The notes below the pieces were generated by a model. The model did not search any database and was not told the DNA's origin. It was given only the letters and a program-made list of their open reading frames with translations. From Natrinema mahii (GTDB lineage: Archaea; Halobacteriota; Halobacteria; Halobacteriales; Natrialbaceae): a stretch of DNA of 64,000 nucleotides. Below are positions 17,109 to 25,446 of the stretch, piece after piece. Positions within the stretch are counted from its first letter, which is position 1. Every line of letters begins with the position of its first letter. The DNA lies in the NCBI GenBank assembly GCA_000690595.2, contig JHUT02000001.1, forward strand, positions 310,001 to 374,000. Direction: 5' to 3'. Position numbers and translations under genes: made by a program.

Positions 17109-19277
17109 ATGGATTCGAAGCGGGAGCTGACAAGCGTCGACCTCGCGGCCCTCGTCGGGGAACTCGGCACCTACGAGGGGGCGAAGGTCGACAAGGCCTA
17201 CCTCTACGGCGACGATCTCGTCCGCCTCAAGATGCGGGACTTCGATCGGGGCCGACTGGAACTGATCCTCGAGGTCGGCGAGGTCAAGCGGGCCCACACG
17301 GTCGCCCCCGAGCGGGTGCCCGACGCCCCTGGCCGGCCGCCCCAGTTCGCGATGATGCTGCGCAACCGGCTCTCGGGGGCCGACTTCGCGGGCGTCGAAC
17401 AGTACGAGTTCGACCGCATCCTCGAGTTCGTCTTCGAGCGCGACGACGGCACCACGCGGATCATCGTCGAACTGTTCGGGCAGGGCAACGTCGCGGTCAC
17501 CGACGGCGAGTACGAGGTGATCGACTGCCTCGAGACGGTCCGGCTCAAGTCGCGAACGGTCGTGCCGGGCTCGCGCTACGAGTTCCCCGACACCCGGACC
17601 AACCCGCTGACGGTCTCGCGGGAGGCCTTCGACCACGAGATGGACGACTCCGATACCGACGTGGTGCGGACGCTGGCGACCCAGCTGAACTTCGGCGGGC
17701 TCTACGCCGAGGAGGTCTGTACCCGCGCCGGCGTGGAGAAGGGGCTGGACATCGACGACGCCGACGAGGACGTCTACGACCGGGTTTACGAGGCGATCGA
17801 ACGACTCGCGCTCGACATCCGGAACGGCAACTTCGACCCGCGGCTCTACTTCGAGGGCGACGGCGGGGACGAGGCCGACGGGGACGACGAAAGCGAGGGA
17901 ACCGACGCAAGCGACGGTCCCGTCGTCGACGTCACGCCGTTCCCGCTCGAGGAGCACGCGGACCTGCCCGCCGAGGGCTACGACTCGTTCCTGTCGGCGC
18001 TGGACGACTACTTCTTCCGGCTCGAACTCGAGGAGGAGGAAGAGGCGGATCCGACCGACCAGCGACCGGACTTCGAGTCGGAGATCGCCAAACACGAGCG
18101 GATCATCGAGCAACAGCAGGGGGCGATCGAGGGGTTCGAGCAGGAGGCCGAGCAGTTACGCGAGCGGGCGGAGTTGCTCTACGCCGAGTACGGGCTGGTC
18201 GACGAGATTCTCTCGACGGTCCAGCAGGCCCGCGAGGGGGACCGCGCCTGGGACGACATCAGAGAGCGGTTCGAGGAGGGGGCCGACCGCGGCATCGCGG
18301 CCGCCGAGGCGGTCGTCGGCGTCGACGGCAGCGAGGGCACCGTGACTATCGACCTCGAGGGCGAGCGGATCGAACTGGTCGCCGACCGGGGCGTCGAGCA
18401 GAACGCCGACCGGCTCTACACCGAAGCCAAACGCGTCGAGGAGAAAAAGGAGGGCGCACTGGCGGCCATCGAGGACACCCGCGAGGACTTAGCGGACGCC
18501 AAACGACGCCGCGACGAGTGGGAAGCCCAAGACGCCGCGAGCGACGACGAGGACGGCGACGAAGACGACGAGGGGCCGAAACGGGACTGGCTCGCCGACC
18601 CCTCGATCCCCATCCGCGAGAACGAGCCCTGGTTCGACCGCTTCCGCTGGTTCCACACCAGCGACGACTACCTCGTGATCGGCGGCCGCAACGCCGACCA
18701 GAACGAGGAGATCGTCAAGAAGTACCTCGAGCCCGGCGACAAAGTGCTGCACACGCAGGCCCACGGCGGTCCAGTCACCGTGCTGAAGGCGACCGACCCC
18801 AGTGAAGCGTCCTCGAGCGACATCGAACTCCCCGAGTCGAGCATCGAGGAGGCCGCTCAGTTCGCCGTCTCGTACGCCTCGGTCTGGAAGGACGGCCGCT
18901 ACGCGGGCGACGTCTACGCGGTCGACGCCGACCAGGTCTCGAAGACCCCCGAGAGCGGCGAGTACTTGGAGAAGGGCGGGTTCGCGATCCGCGGCGATCG
19001 AACCTACTACCGCGATACCGCGGTCGGCGCGGCGGTCGGGATCCAGTGTGAGCCCTACACGCGAGTGATCGGCGGCCCGCCGTCGGCCATCGAAGACCGG
19101 ACGGAGACGACGATCGAACTCGAGCCCGGTCAGTACGCGCAGGCGGACACGGCAAAGCGGCTCTATCGGCGGTTCCGCGAGCGCTTCGAGGACGAGTCGT
19201 TCGTCCGCAAGATCGCCAGTCCGGACCGGATCCAGCACTTCATGCCGCCGGGCGGCAGCCGGATCAAAGAGGAGTAG
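17109..19277 (+). CDS. rqcH: Ribosome rescue protein RqcH (NEMF/FbpA family)
   Basis: 722 residues: NFACT-N domain (about 1-210), helix-hairpin-helix region, a coiled coil (about 335-365 and 440-480) and an NFACT-R domain at about 510-620 (WFDRFRWFHTSDDYLVIGGRNADQNE). The Asp102-Arg103 pair in EFDRILEF matches the position that in bacterial RqcH recruits alanyl-tRNA to tail stalled chains on obstructed 50S subunits. An acidic linker (about 255-280) is lineage-specific. The start at 17109 rather than 9 nt earlier is favoured by the CCCTTTTTG box at about 17077-17085, giving a leaderless mRNA. Confidence 0.9.
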   Translation: MDSKRELTSVDLAALVGELGTYEGAKVDKAYLYGDDLVRLKMRDFDRGRLELILEVGEVKRAHTVAPERVPDAPGRPPQFAMMLRNRLSGADFAGVEQYEFDRILEFVFERDDGTTRIIVELFGQGNVAVTDGEYEVIDCLETVRLKSRTVVPGSRYEFPDTRTNPLTVSREAFDHEMDDSDTDVVRTLATQLNFGGLYAEEVCTRAGVEKGLDIDDADEDVYDRVYEAIERLALDIRNGNFDPRLYFEGDGGDEADGDDESEGTDASDGPVVDVTPFPLEEHADLPAEGYDSFLSALDDYFFRLELEEEEEADPTDQRPDFESEIAKHERIIEQQQGAIEGFEQEAEQLRERAELLYAEYGLVDEILSTVQQAREGDRAWDDIRERFEEGADRGIAAAEAVVGVDGSEGTVTIDLEGERIELVADRGVEQNADRLYTEAKRVEEKKEGALAAIEDTREDLADAKRRRDEWEAQDAASDDEDGDEDDEGPKRDWLADPSIPIRENEPWFDRFRWFHTSDDYLVIGGRNADQNEEIVKKYLEPGDKVLHTQAHGGPVTVLKATDPSEASSSDIELPESSIEEAAQFAVSYASVWKDGRYAGDVYAVDADQVSKTPESGEYLEKGGFAIRGDRTYYRDTAVGAAVGIQCEPYTRVIGGPPSAIEDRTETTIELEPGQYAQADTAKRLYRRFRERFEDESFVRKIASPDRIQHFMPPGGSRIKEE

Positions 19278-19431
19278 TCGCACCGATCCGAGCGACGGTG
19301 GCCGCGGGTCACCGCGTCGAGTCGGTGTCGGACCGGACCCCGTCCTCGACGGCGTCGAAATACCGGGACAATTCACGGTCGAAGGCGCGTGCCAACCGGT
19401 GCGAGGGAACTGCTACCAGTGACGTGGCCAA

Positions 19432-20475
19432 CTACTGAGAGACTTCGAGTGCGGGCGCCGCCGTCCGCTCGAGCGTCTCGAGGTACGATTCGGCGTCGAG
19501 GGCCGCCATGCTGCCGGTTCCGGCGGCGGTGATCGCCTGTTGATAGTTCGGATCGGCGACGTCGCCGGCGGCGAAGACACCCTCGACCGCGGTCTCGGTC
19601 GTCGCGCGGCCGGCGTCGTCGGTTCGCGTGTGGAGGTAGCCGCTCTCGTCGCGGTCGACCGCGGTTCCCGCGAGGAAGTCGGTGTTTGGCGTGTGGCCGA
19701 TCGCATAGAACACGCCGCCGACGTCGACCGTCTCGCGTGTCACGTCGGCACCGTTCGCGGCTTGCTCGATGGGATACCCCTCGGGGTGCGAGACGAGCGT
19801 TGCCCCGGTGACGCCTTCGTCTTGGGAGCCCTCCAGCGCCTCGAGTTCCGTGTTCCAGCGGAACGCGATGGTCTCGTTGTCGCGGGCGCGGTCGGCCATG
19901 ATCTCGGACGCGCGCAGTTCCTCGCGGCGGTGAACGACGGTCACGCTGTCGGCGAACTTCGCGAGGAAGAGCGCTTCTTCCATCGCCGAATCGCCGCCGC
20001 CGATCACGAGGACGTCGTCGCCGCGGTGGAACGCGCCGTCGCAGGTCGCACACGTCGAGAGGCCATAACCCATCAGTTCGTCCTCGTTTTCGGCACCGAC
20101 CCAGCGAGCGCTCGCGCCGCTCGCGACGATCAGCGCACGCGTTCGCAGCCGGTCGCCGTTCGAGAGCTCGAGTTCGAACGGCCGGTCCGCGAGCGTCGCG
20201 TCCTCGACGGTCCCGTGTTCGAATTCGGCACCGAAGCGCTCGGCCTGGTCCTTGCCGTTCTGTATCAGTTCCATCCCGCCGACGCCCTCGGTGAAGCCGA
20301 GGTAGTTCTCGACGTCCGTCGTCAGCGTCAGCTGGCCGCCCGGTTCGGGTCCCTCGAGTACCAGCGGCTCGAGGTCGGCCCGCGCGGCGTAGACGGCCGC
20401 CGAGAGACCGGCGACGCCGGAGCCGACGATCACGACGTTTCGAACGTCCGCGGTCGCGTCGGTTGCCTCGTTCAT
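19432..20475 (-). CDS. trxB: Thioredoxin-disulfide reductase
   Basis: 347 residues with an N-terminal FAD-binding motif (GSGVAGLSAAVYAARA, 18-33), the redox pair Cys142-Ala-Thr-Cys145, an NADPH-binding motif (GGGDSAMEEA with HRREELRAS, whose arginines favour NADPH), and the C-terminal FAD motif VFAAGDVADPNY. It reduces oxidised thioredoxin with NADPH. The start overlaps the end of trxA by 4 nt (ATGA), so both proteins come from one mRNA, which matches their function as a pair. Confidence 0.92.
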   Translation of the reverse strand: MNEATDATADVRNVVIVGSGVAGLSAAVYAARADLEPLVLEGPEPGGQLTLTTDVENYLGFTEGVGGMELIQNGKDQAERFGAEFEHGTVEDATLADRPFELELSNGDRLRTRALIVASGASARWVGAENEDELMGYGLSTCATCDGAFHRGDDVLVIGGGDSAMEEALFLAKFADSVTVVHRREELRASEIMADRARDNETIAFRWNTELEALEGSQDEGVTGATLVSHPEGYPIEQAANGADVTRETVDVGGVFYAIGHTPNTDFLAGTAVDRDESGYLHTRTDDAGRATTETAVEGVFAAGDVADPNYQQAITAAGTGSMAALDAESYLETLERTAAPALEVSQ

Positions 20476-20831
20476 TCGGTGTATCTCTCGATCAGGGCGC
20501 GGAGTCGGTTTTCCGGCAGCACGCCGGACTGCTGTTCGACCTGCTCACCGTCCGCGAAGAGGACGAGCGTCGGCACGCCGCGAACGCCGAACGACCCCGC
20601 GAGCTGCTGGTGTTCGTCGACGTCGACCTTGGCGATCACGGCGTCGGTCGTGTCGGCCAGCTTCTCGAGGACGGGATTGAGCATCTGACAGGGGCCACAC
20701 CAGTCGGCGTAGAAGTCCACGAGGACGACGTCGTGTTCCGCCGTGACGTCCTCGAGGTGACTTCCGCCGTCGATGTAGACCGGTTCGTCGAGCGATCGTT
20801 CCGAAACGTCGTCGCGTGACTCAGTTGCCAT
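20472..20831 (-). CDS. trxA: Thioredoxin
   Basis: 119 residues with a classic WCGPCQ active site (Cys45, Cys48) and the cis-proline loop GVPTLVLF. An ATG at 20831 is used instead of the GTG three bases upstream, because the TATA-like CCTTTAAGCG at 20855-20864 on the minus strand predicts transcription start near this ATG. Directly upstream of the TATA box lies an ATATTGC/GTAC element shared with other redox genes in the window, which suggests sulfur- or redox-responsive control of trxA-trxB. Confidence 0.9.
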   Translation of the reverse strand: MATESRDDVSERSLDEPVYIDGGSHLEDVTAEHDVVLVDFYADWCGPCQMLNPVLEKLADTTDAVIAKVDVDEHQQLAGSFGVRGVPTLVLFADGEQVEQQSGVLPENRLRALIERYTE

Positions 20832-20868
20832 CACCAGTACGTATGGGCCGACATCGCTTAAAGGTTTT

Positions 20869-20890
20869 GTACATAGTGCGCAATATAGTG
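20869..20890 (-). promoter_or_regulatory. Candidate regulator site upstream of trxA
   Basis: The minus-strand reading is CACTATATTGCG followed by CACTATGTAC: two copies of CACTAT spaced 12 nt apart with an ATATTG core. It lies a few bases upstream of the trxA TATA box, in the position used by archaeal activators. Similar ATATTGT elements occur at the other redox promoters listed here. The assignment is inference from shared position and sequence. Confidence 0.4.
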
Positions 20891-21054
20891 TCTGCTACCA
20901 TCGGGGCCACCGTCCGAACCAAGCGTGTGATGTGGCCATATATGCCCTAAAACGCACATATGATGCTCTTTCGGAGGTGCCGATGGGTGATTGGGTCCCT
21001 CCTCCGACCGGTCTGATTCGCGTGGTTTTGTGTATATCACTAACAACCAGCCGT

Positions 21055-21708
21055 TCAACGAGGCGGCCGCTCCGAGACACCTGCATCGAAGCGGGCGAAA
21101 TACCCGGCTCGCGTCCCGACACGGTCTTCGAACGTTAATCCTCGTCGCTCGACGCGGCGTCGTAGCCGTCCGAATCCGACGAAGTGTGGGTCGGGAAGCG
21201 ACTCGCCGACGACGAGTCGGCCGCCGGGCTTGAGGACCCGCTCGAGTTCGTCGAGCGCTCGCTCCTGGTCGGGGATCTCACCGAGGACCAAGACCAGATA
21301 CGCGGCGTCGAACGCGTCGTCCGGATACGGAAGCGATCGCGCGTCGCCGCGGACCGGCTCGACGTTCGAATCGCCGTCCGCTCGCGTCCGCGTCCTGAGG
21401 TGTTCGACCATCTCCGATTGGACGTCTATGGCGTGTACCGTCCCCGACGGTGCGACCGCCCGCGCGACCGTCCGGGTGTAGTAGCCCGTTCCCGGCCCGA
21501 CCTCGAGGAGACGTTCTCCGGGTCGGGGCTCGAGTACGTCGCGTAGCCTCGAGCGAGTGATGACCGGACGCGGCAGGTCGATCGCGTGGCGCTGGGCGTA
21601 CGGACACGGCGACGGGTTCGACCGCCACCGGAGGGCGTAGCCGAGTCCGGCGAGCAGCGCGAGCCCGAGCAGGGCGGCGATCGATCGCGAGAGGCAACGA
21701 GAAACCAT
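21055..21708 (-). CDS. Membrane-anchored class I SAM-dependent methyltransferase
   Basis: 217 residues. One N-terminal membrane helix (about 8-27) precedes a class I methyltransferase domain: motif I LLEVGPGTGYYT (about 66-77), the acidic loop-end AIDVQ, DARSLPYPDDAFDAAYLVLVLGEIP and the LKPGGRLVVGE segment. The order of motifs resembles UbiE/Coq5-like enzymes. The membrane anchor suggests a lipid or membrane-bound acceptor, which is inference. Single gene; no operon partner. Confidence 0.78.
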   Translation of the reverse strand: MVSRCLSRSIAALLGLALLAGLGYALRWRSNPSPCPYAQRHAIDLPRPVITRSRLRDVLEPRPGERLLEVGPGTGYYTRTVARAVAPSGTVHAIDVQSEMVEHLRTRTRADGDSNVEPVRGDARSLPYPDDAFDAAYLVLVLGEIPDQERALDELERVLKPGGRLVVGESLPDPHFVGFGRLRRRVERRGLTFEDRVGTRAGYFARFDAGVSERPPR

Positions 21709-21827
21709 GGGAACGTTTTCCCCGCGGACGGACTACAGTCTTCCCCGAACCGGCGCGGGCGCTGTGGCTTGCCGTTGCTACCCCAACCACGATCTCCGCT
21801 CGTCTCGCGTTCGCTTTCCGGTCGCCG

Positions 21828-22253
21828 CTACCGGACCACGAGGACGGGAACCGGTGATCGTCGAACGACGGTTTCCGCGACGCTCCCGAGCAGGACGCGG
21901 GAAACCCCCTCCTTTCCGTGGCTGCCGATGACGATCAGATCGACCGATTCGTCCGCCGCCTGCGCGACGATGCGGTCGTCCGGTTCGCCCGTGACTATGT
22001 TCGTTTCGAGGCTGCGATCGTACTCGGCTGCGAGTTCCGTCGCCGTCTCGAGAACGTCGGCTGCGTGTTCCGTCGCTTTCTCGGAAACGGGTGCTTGCAG
22101 TTCCGGTCCGAGGAGTTGCGCCCAGCGCCCGTCGGGTATCTCGATGACATACAGCGCGATAACGGTCGCGTCCGGGAATTCGTCGAAGGTCAATTCGAGA
22201 GCGTCCGTCGCTTGCGGCGACCCGTCGTAGGGAACGAGAACTCGATCGGCCAT
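21828..22253 (-). CDS. Universal stress protein (single UspA domain)
   Basis: 141 residues with the full UspA fold, including the ATP-binding signature at the C-terminus (IGSHGKEGVSRVLLGSVAETVVRRSPVPVLVV, matching the Gly-x2-Gly-x9-Gly-Ser pattern). The last 40 residues are almost the same as in the Usp gene about 2.4 kb to the right, so the two look like recent paralogues. A TATA-like GATTTTATACC at about 22276-22286 on the minus strand fits a short leader. Role in stress response is general; the trigger is unknown. Confidence 0.87.
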   Translation of the reverse strand: MADRVLVPYDGSPQATDALELTFDEFPDATVIALYVIEIPDGRWAQLLGPELQAPVSEKATEHAADVLETATELAAEYDRSLETNIVTGEPDDRIVAQAADESVDLIVIGSHGKEGVSRVLLGSVAETVVRRSPVPVLVVR

Positions 22254-22346
22254 GACGAATGGCTTCGACCACCCGGTATAAAATCGTCACGCCGGTTTGA
22301 CGGCTGAAAAGTACTCCCGTGTCCGACGCTCCTCGGCGAGTCATAT

Positions 22347-22420
22347 GGTCTGCTGTAAGTCATTTCCGGTGCGACCGCAGGCCGTGTCGCGGTCGCACCG
22401 ATAAATCGTTACAGCAGACC
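22347..22420. repeat. 74-bp double-palindrome element (MITE-like or terminator)
   Basis: A symmetric nested inverted repeat: outer arms GGTCTGCTGTAA (22347-22358) and TTACAGCAGACC (22409-22420), inner arms CGGTGCGACCGC (22367-22378) and GCGGTCGCACCG (22389-22400), 8-nt unpaired segments on both sides and a 10-nt loop. It begins 3 bases beyond the stop codon of the rhodanese-MBL gene and precedes the Usp promoter. The strict symmetry fits a small mobile palindromic repeat; it may also terminate the upstream transcript. I saw only one copy in this window. Confidence 0.65.
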
Positions 22421-22423
22421 GTC

Positions 22424-23572
22424 TCAGGCTGCGCAGTTGTTCGGACCGAGTTCGAGTTCCGTCGCCTCGGATTCGTCTTCGGGCGGTTCCGCCCCCGTGT
22501 TGATCTCGATCACGCGCTCGTAGTTCGGCGGTTTTTCGGGGGTGTTCTCGACTAACCGGGCTACGAACTCGTCCTCGTCCAGTCCGAGCAACTCGAGGTC
22601 GTCGCGGAGGTCGCCCAGGCGAGCGCCGATCGGCTCGCCCGGCGAGCCGACCTCGTATCGGTTGTCCGCCGTAACCGACACGTGTCCCGGACGGATTCGC
22701 GTCTCGTCCGGCAGTTCGAGAACGGTGTCGTGGATCGATTCGTACAGTAGTTCGGCACCGTTGGCCGCGTCCTCGTCGCCGAACTGGAGCTCCGTTCGGC
22801 CGACGGACTCGACGAACAGCGTGTCGCCGGTCAGCAGCGCCTCGCCGTCGACGAGGTAGCTAACCATCTCGGTCGTATGGCCCGGCGTGTGCAGCGCCTC
22901 GAGTTCGACGTCGCCGAGGACGATCGTCTCGCCGTCGGCAAACGGTTCGTAGTCGTACTCGACGCCCCGCTCGCTCGCGCGTTCCCCGAGATGGTACGGG
23001 ACGTCCAACTCGGCCGCCAGTTTCGGTCCACCCGAGATGTGGTCGGCGTGGACGTGGGTGTCGAGGACGCGCTCGATCGTGAGTCCAGCCTCCTCGGCGA
23101 CGATCTTGAACCGATCCGTCTGTCGGGTCGGATCGACGACGACCGCCGATTCGGCGGCCCTCGAGCCGACGACGTAGCCGAGACAGCCCGTTGCCCGGCG
23201 CTGGAGTTGCAGGACGACGAGATCCTCGTTTTCCGTCCCGACGGGGGCGACCTCGTACACCTTGCTCCAGTCTTCCATCCCGCCTTTCACGACGGCCACG
23301 TCGTCGTAGCCGTGTTGCTCGAGTTCGAAACCGAACGGCGTCGACGTGAGCCCCTTCCCGCAGATCGCGACGATCGGGTCGCCGTTGCTCGCCGCCTCGA
23401 TGCGCTCGAGTCGCTCGTCCGTGACCTCGTCGTCCGGAGCGAACGGGACGTTCTCGGCGCCATGGATCCGCCAGCCCTCGTAGCTGTCCTCGGGGCGCGT
23501 ATCGATGAGGGAAAACGAGTCGCCCGAGTCGATCATCGACGCGAGCCGCTCGGGGGATAGTTGGTTCACCAT
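22424..23572 (-). CDS. Rhodanese-metallo-beta-lactamase fusion, persulfide dioxygenase-like
   Basis: 382 residues. An N-terminal rhodanese domain (about 5-110) has the catalytic cysteine in CGKGLTS (Cys71). It is followed by an ETHE1-like metallo-beta-lactamase domain with THVHADHISGG (His173, His175, Asp177, His178), HTPGHTTEM and the ETHE1-type GDTLFVESVGRTELQ. ETHE1 enzymes oxidise glutathione persulfide to sulfite, and rhodaneses transfer sulfane sulfur, so the fusion may both load and oxidise persulfide. The order (rhodanese first) is the reverse of bacterial CstB. The C-terminus ends ELGPNNCAA, with Cys380, as in the paralogue at 34.3-35.4 kb. The ATG at 23572 is used because the upstream extension lacks domain similarity. 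Confidence 0.85.
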   Translation of the reverse strand: MVNQLSPERLASMIDSGDSFSLIDTRPEDSYEGWRIHGAENVPFAPDDEVTDERLERIEAASNGDPIVAICGKGLTSTPFGFELEQHGYDDVAVVKGGMEDWSKVYEVAPVGTENEDLVVLQLQRRATGCLGYVVGSRAAESAVVVDPTRQTDRFKIVAEEAGLTIERVLDTHVHADHISGGPKLAAELDVPYHLGERASERGVEYDYEPFADGETIVLGDVELEALHTPGHTTEMVSYLVDGEALLTGDTLFVESVGRTELQFGDEDAANGAELLYESIHDTVLELPDETRIRPGHVSVTADNRYEVGSPGEPIGARLGDLRDDLELLGLDEDEFVARLVENTPEKPPNYERVIEINTGAEPPEDESEATELELGPNNCAA

Positions 23573-23741
23573 TGGAATTCCCTTACAAGACTCGTACGAC
23601 GAGCGCGCTGATAGGGTCCAGCCCTGCACAGGCATCCTCGCCGACCGATACCGGACGCGACCGGCGTCGGGGTTTCGGCTGCCGTGACAGTCGGGATTCC
23701 GCTACTAAGGGACTTTTAGGCAGCGCGTCGTCGGGGTACAT

Positions 23742-24191
23742 ATGCAGGACCCTCGCTGGCTGCAACTGAGTGAGGACGAGATGAACGAATTCCTCGGGCG
23801 CGGCGGTACCGGCGTCATCTCCTTCGCCACGGATCCCGACGAACCGCCGGTTTCGATCCCCGTCTCGTACGGATACAGCGCGGACGTGACGCGGTTTTAT
23901 TATCGGCTGTCGATCCCACAGGACAGCAGAAAGGAGGACCTCGTGGACAACCCCGTCTCCTTCGTGACACACGACGAGACCGACACCGGCTGGCGCAGCG
24001 TCGTCGCCACGGGACGGCTCTCGGACACGGCCGACGCGCCGTACGAATCGACGGAGATACAGGGGATGTGGGGGATCCGGATCCCGATCGTCGACGTGTT
24101 CGAGCGGCCGCCGAGAGAGATGACGTTTCGCTATTTCAGCCTCGATCCGGACACGATGACGGGGCGGAAAGAAGTGCGGACCGACGCGTAG
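23742..24191 (+). CDS. Pyridoxamine 5'-phosphate oxidase-family flavoprotein
   Basis: 149 residues with the split-barrel pattern of small FMN- or F420-binding proteins: GRGGTGVISFATDPDEPPVSIPVSYGY, then FYYRLSIP and NPVSFVTHDETDTGWRSVVATGRLSD. Haloarchaea have many of these and their substrates are mostly unknown. A TATA-like GACTTTTAGG at about 23707-23716 places transcription start at the ATG, and the gene is divergent from the rhodanese-MBL gene with a shared 170-bp intergenic region. Confidence 0.77.
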   Translation: MQDPRWLQLSEDEMNEFLGRGGTGVISFATDPDEPPVSIPVSYGYSADVTRFYYRLSIPQDSRKEDLVDNPVSFVTHDETDTGWRSVVATGRLSDTADAPYESTEIQGMWGIRIPIVDVFERPPREMTFRYFSLDPDTMTGRKEVRTDA

Positions 24192-24245
24192 CGAGTGGCA
24201 TTCCACCCCCGGCCCGTACGACCCACGGGAGGTGGGCGCGTTCCG

Positions 24246-24686
24246 TCACCGAACGATCGTCACCGGGACCGGGGAGCGCCGCGTGACGGTTTCGGCCACG
24301 CTCCCGAGCAGGACACGGCTGACGCCGGCCCGACCGTGACTGCCAATGACGATCTGATCGACGTCGTTCTCGTCGGCGTACTCGACGATCGTTCGGGCGG
24401 GTGGCCCCGTTTCGACCGCGGTCTCGATGGTGGTCGTCTCGAGAATCCCCGCCTCGGCGGCGCGGTCGCGTGCCTGTTCACCGAGTTCGTCACCCCGTTC
24501 GACGGCTTGATCGTGGATCTGCGCGTCGTAGTAGCCGCCGCCCCCGTAGTCGCTGTAGACGCCAGCCATCGGATCGACGACGTGTAACGCCGTGATCCGC
24601 TCGCCGTCGTGATTCGAGACCGCGTGATCGAACGCGGCCCACGATTGGGACGAACCGTCCAGCGGGACGAGTACGTGCGTTCCCAT
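24246..24686 (-). CDS. Universal stress protein (single UspA domain)
   Basis: 146 residues with a UspA domain; nucleotide-binding signature IGSHGRAGVSRVLLGSVAETVTRRSPVPVTIV at the C-terminus. A Gly/Tyr-rich insert (VYSDYGGGGYYDAQ, about 43-56) replaces the usual loop after strand 2. Close paralogue of the Usp gene at 21.8 kb. The next upstream gene on the other strand encodes a CBS-domain protein. Confidence 0.86.
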   Translation of the reverse strand: MGTHVLVPLDGSSQSWAAFDHAVSNHDGERITALHVVDPMAGVYSDYGGGGYYDAQIHDQAVERGDELGEQARDRAAEAGILETTTIETAVETGPPARTIVEYADENDVDQIVIGSHGRAGVSRVLLGSVAETVTRRSPVPVTIVR

Positions 24687-24897
24687 ACCGGGGACACGTC
24701 AGCAACGTACAAGAAACCCGGGCGGAAACGGCCCTCTCGCGATCCCCTCGAGGCGGGGGCGACTCGAGTCGGTCGACCGCGATCGCCGGGGCTCGAGTAG
24801 CGGAACGAGAGGATCGTGAATGCGATACATTCCGCCGTCAGCGCACTTAGGCCCCGAGATTAAGACGTCACGTGTAGTTCCCCCATCCGGAGTACTC

Positions 24898-25314
24898 ATG
24901 CCAATCGATGACTTAGCCCGCAGCGATGTCGTAACGGCCGCGCCCGACGCGTCCGTCGAGGAACTCGCGGCGACGATGGACCGAGAAGGCGTCGGCAGCA
25001 TTGTCATCACGGACGACGATGCGCCGGTGGGTATCGTGACCGACCGCGACCTGACGGTGCGCGTCCTCGCCGACGGGACCGATACCGAACAGACGGCAGC
25101 GGACATCATGACCGAAGACCCCTGTACGATCGAGCGAAACGGCGGGTTCTACGAGGCGACGGACCTGATGGCCGAACACGGCGTGCGCCGCCTCCCCGTC
25201 AGCGACGACGACCAGCTCGTCGGCATCATCACGGCCGACGATCTGACGGAACTCATCGCCGACGAGGAACAACAGCTCGCGGACGTCATTCGGGCCCAGC
25301 GACCCGACTACTGA
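24898..25314 (+). CDS. CBS-domain pair protein
   Basis: 138 residues forming two CBS domains (about 8-60 and 70-125), recognisable from SIVITDDDAPVGIVTDRDLTVRV and GVRRLPVSDDDQLVGIITADDLTEL. CBS pairs bind adenosine nucleotides and act as energy sensors for partner proteins; no fused effector is present here. The ATG was selected because an AGATTAAGAC TATA-like box lies at about 24857-24866 and the upstream extension is not CBS-like. It ends convergently with the TSUP gene. Confidence 0.85.
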   Translation: MPIDDLARSDVVTAAPDASVEELAATMDREGVGSIVITDDDAPVGIVTDRDLTVRVLADGTDTEQTAADIMTEDPCTIERNGGFYEATDLMAEHGVRRLPVSDDDQLVGIITADDLTELIADEEQQLADVIRAQRPDY

Positions 25315-25446
25315 ACCCCGTCGCCGGCCGATCGTCGGTGACGACGTCGTGGTCCGAGTTTCGAGTTCCGGAGTTTCGGACGGCCGAGTCCCACACACGG
25401 CATCCCGCTCCGGAACCGTTGCGTGTCAACCGACCGGGTTCCCGAC

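Noticed and set aside
20835-21054. Short minus-strand reading frame upstream of trxA (66 codons)
   Set aside because: Overlaps the trxA promoter and the candidate regulator site; composition is not protein-like.
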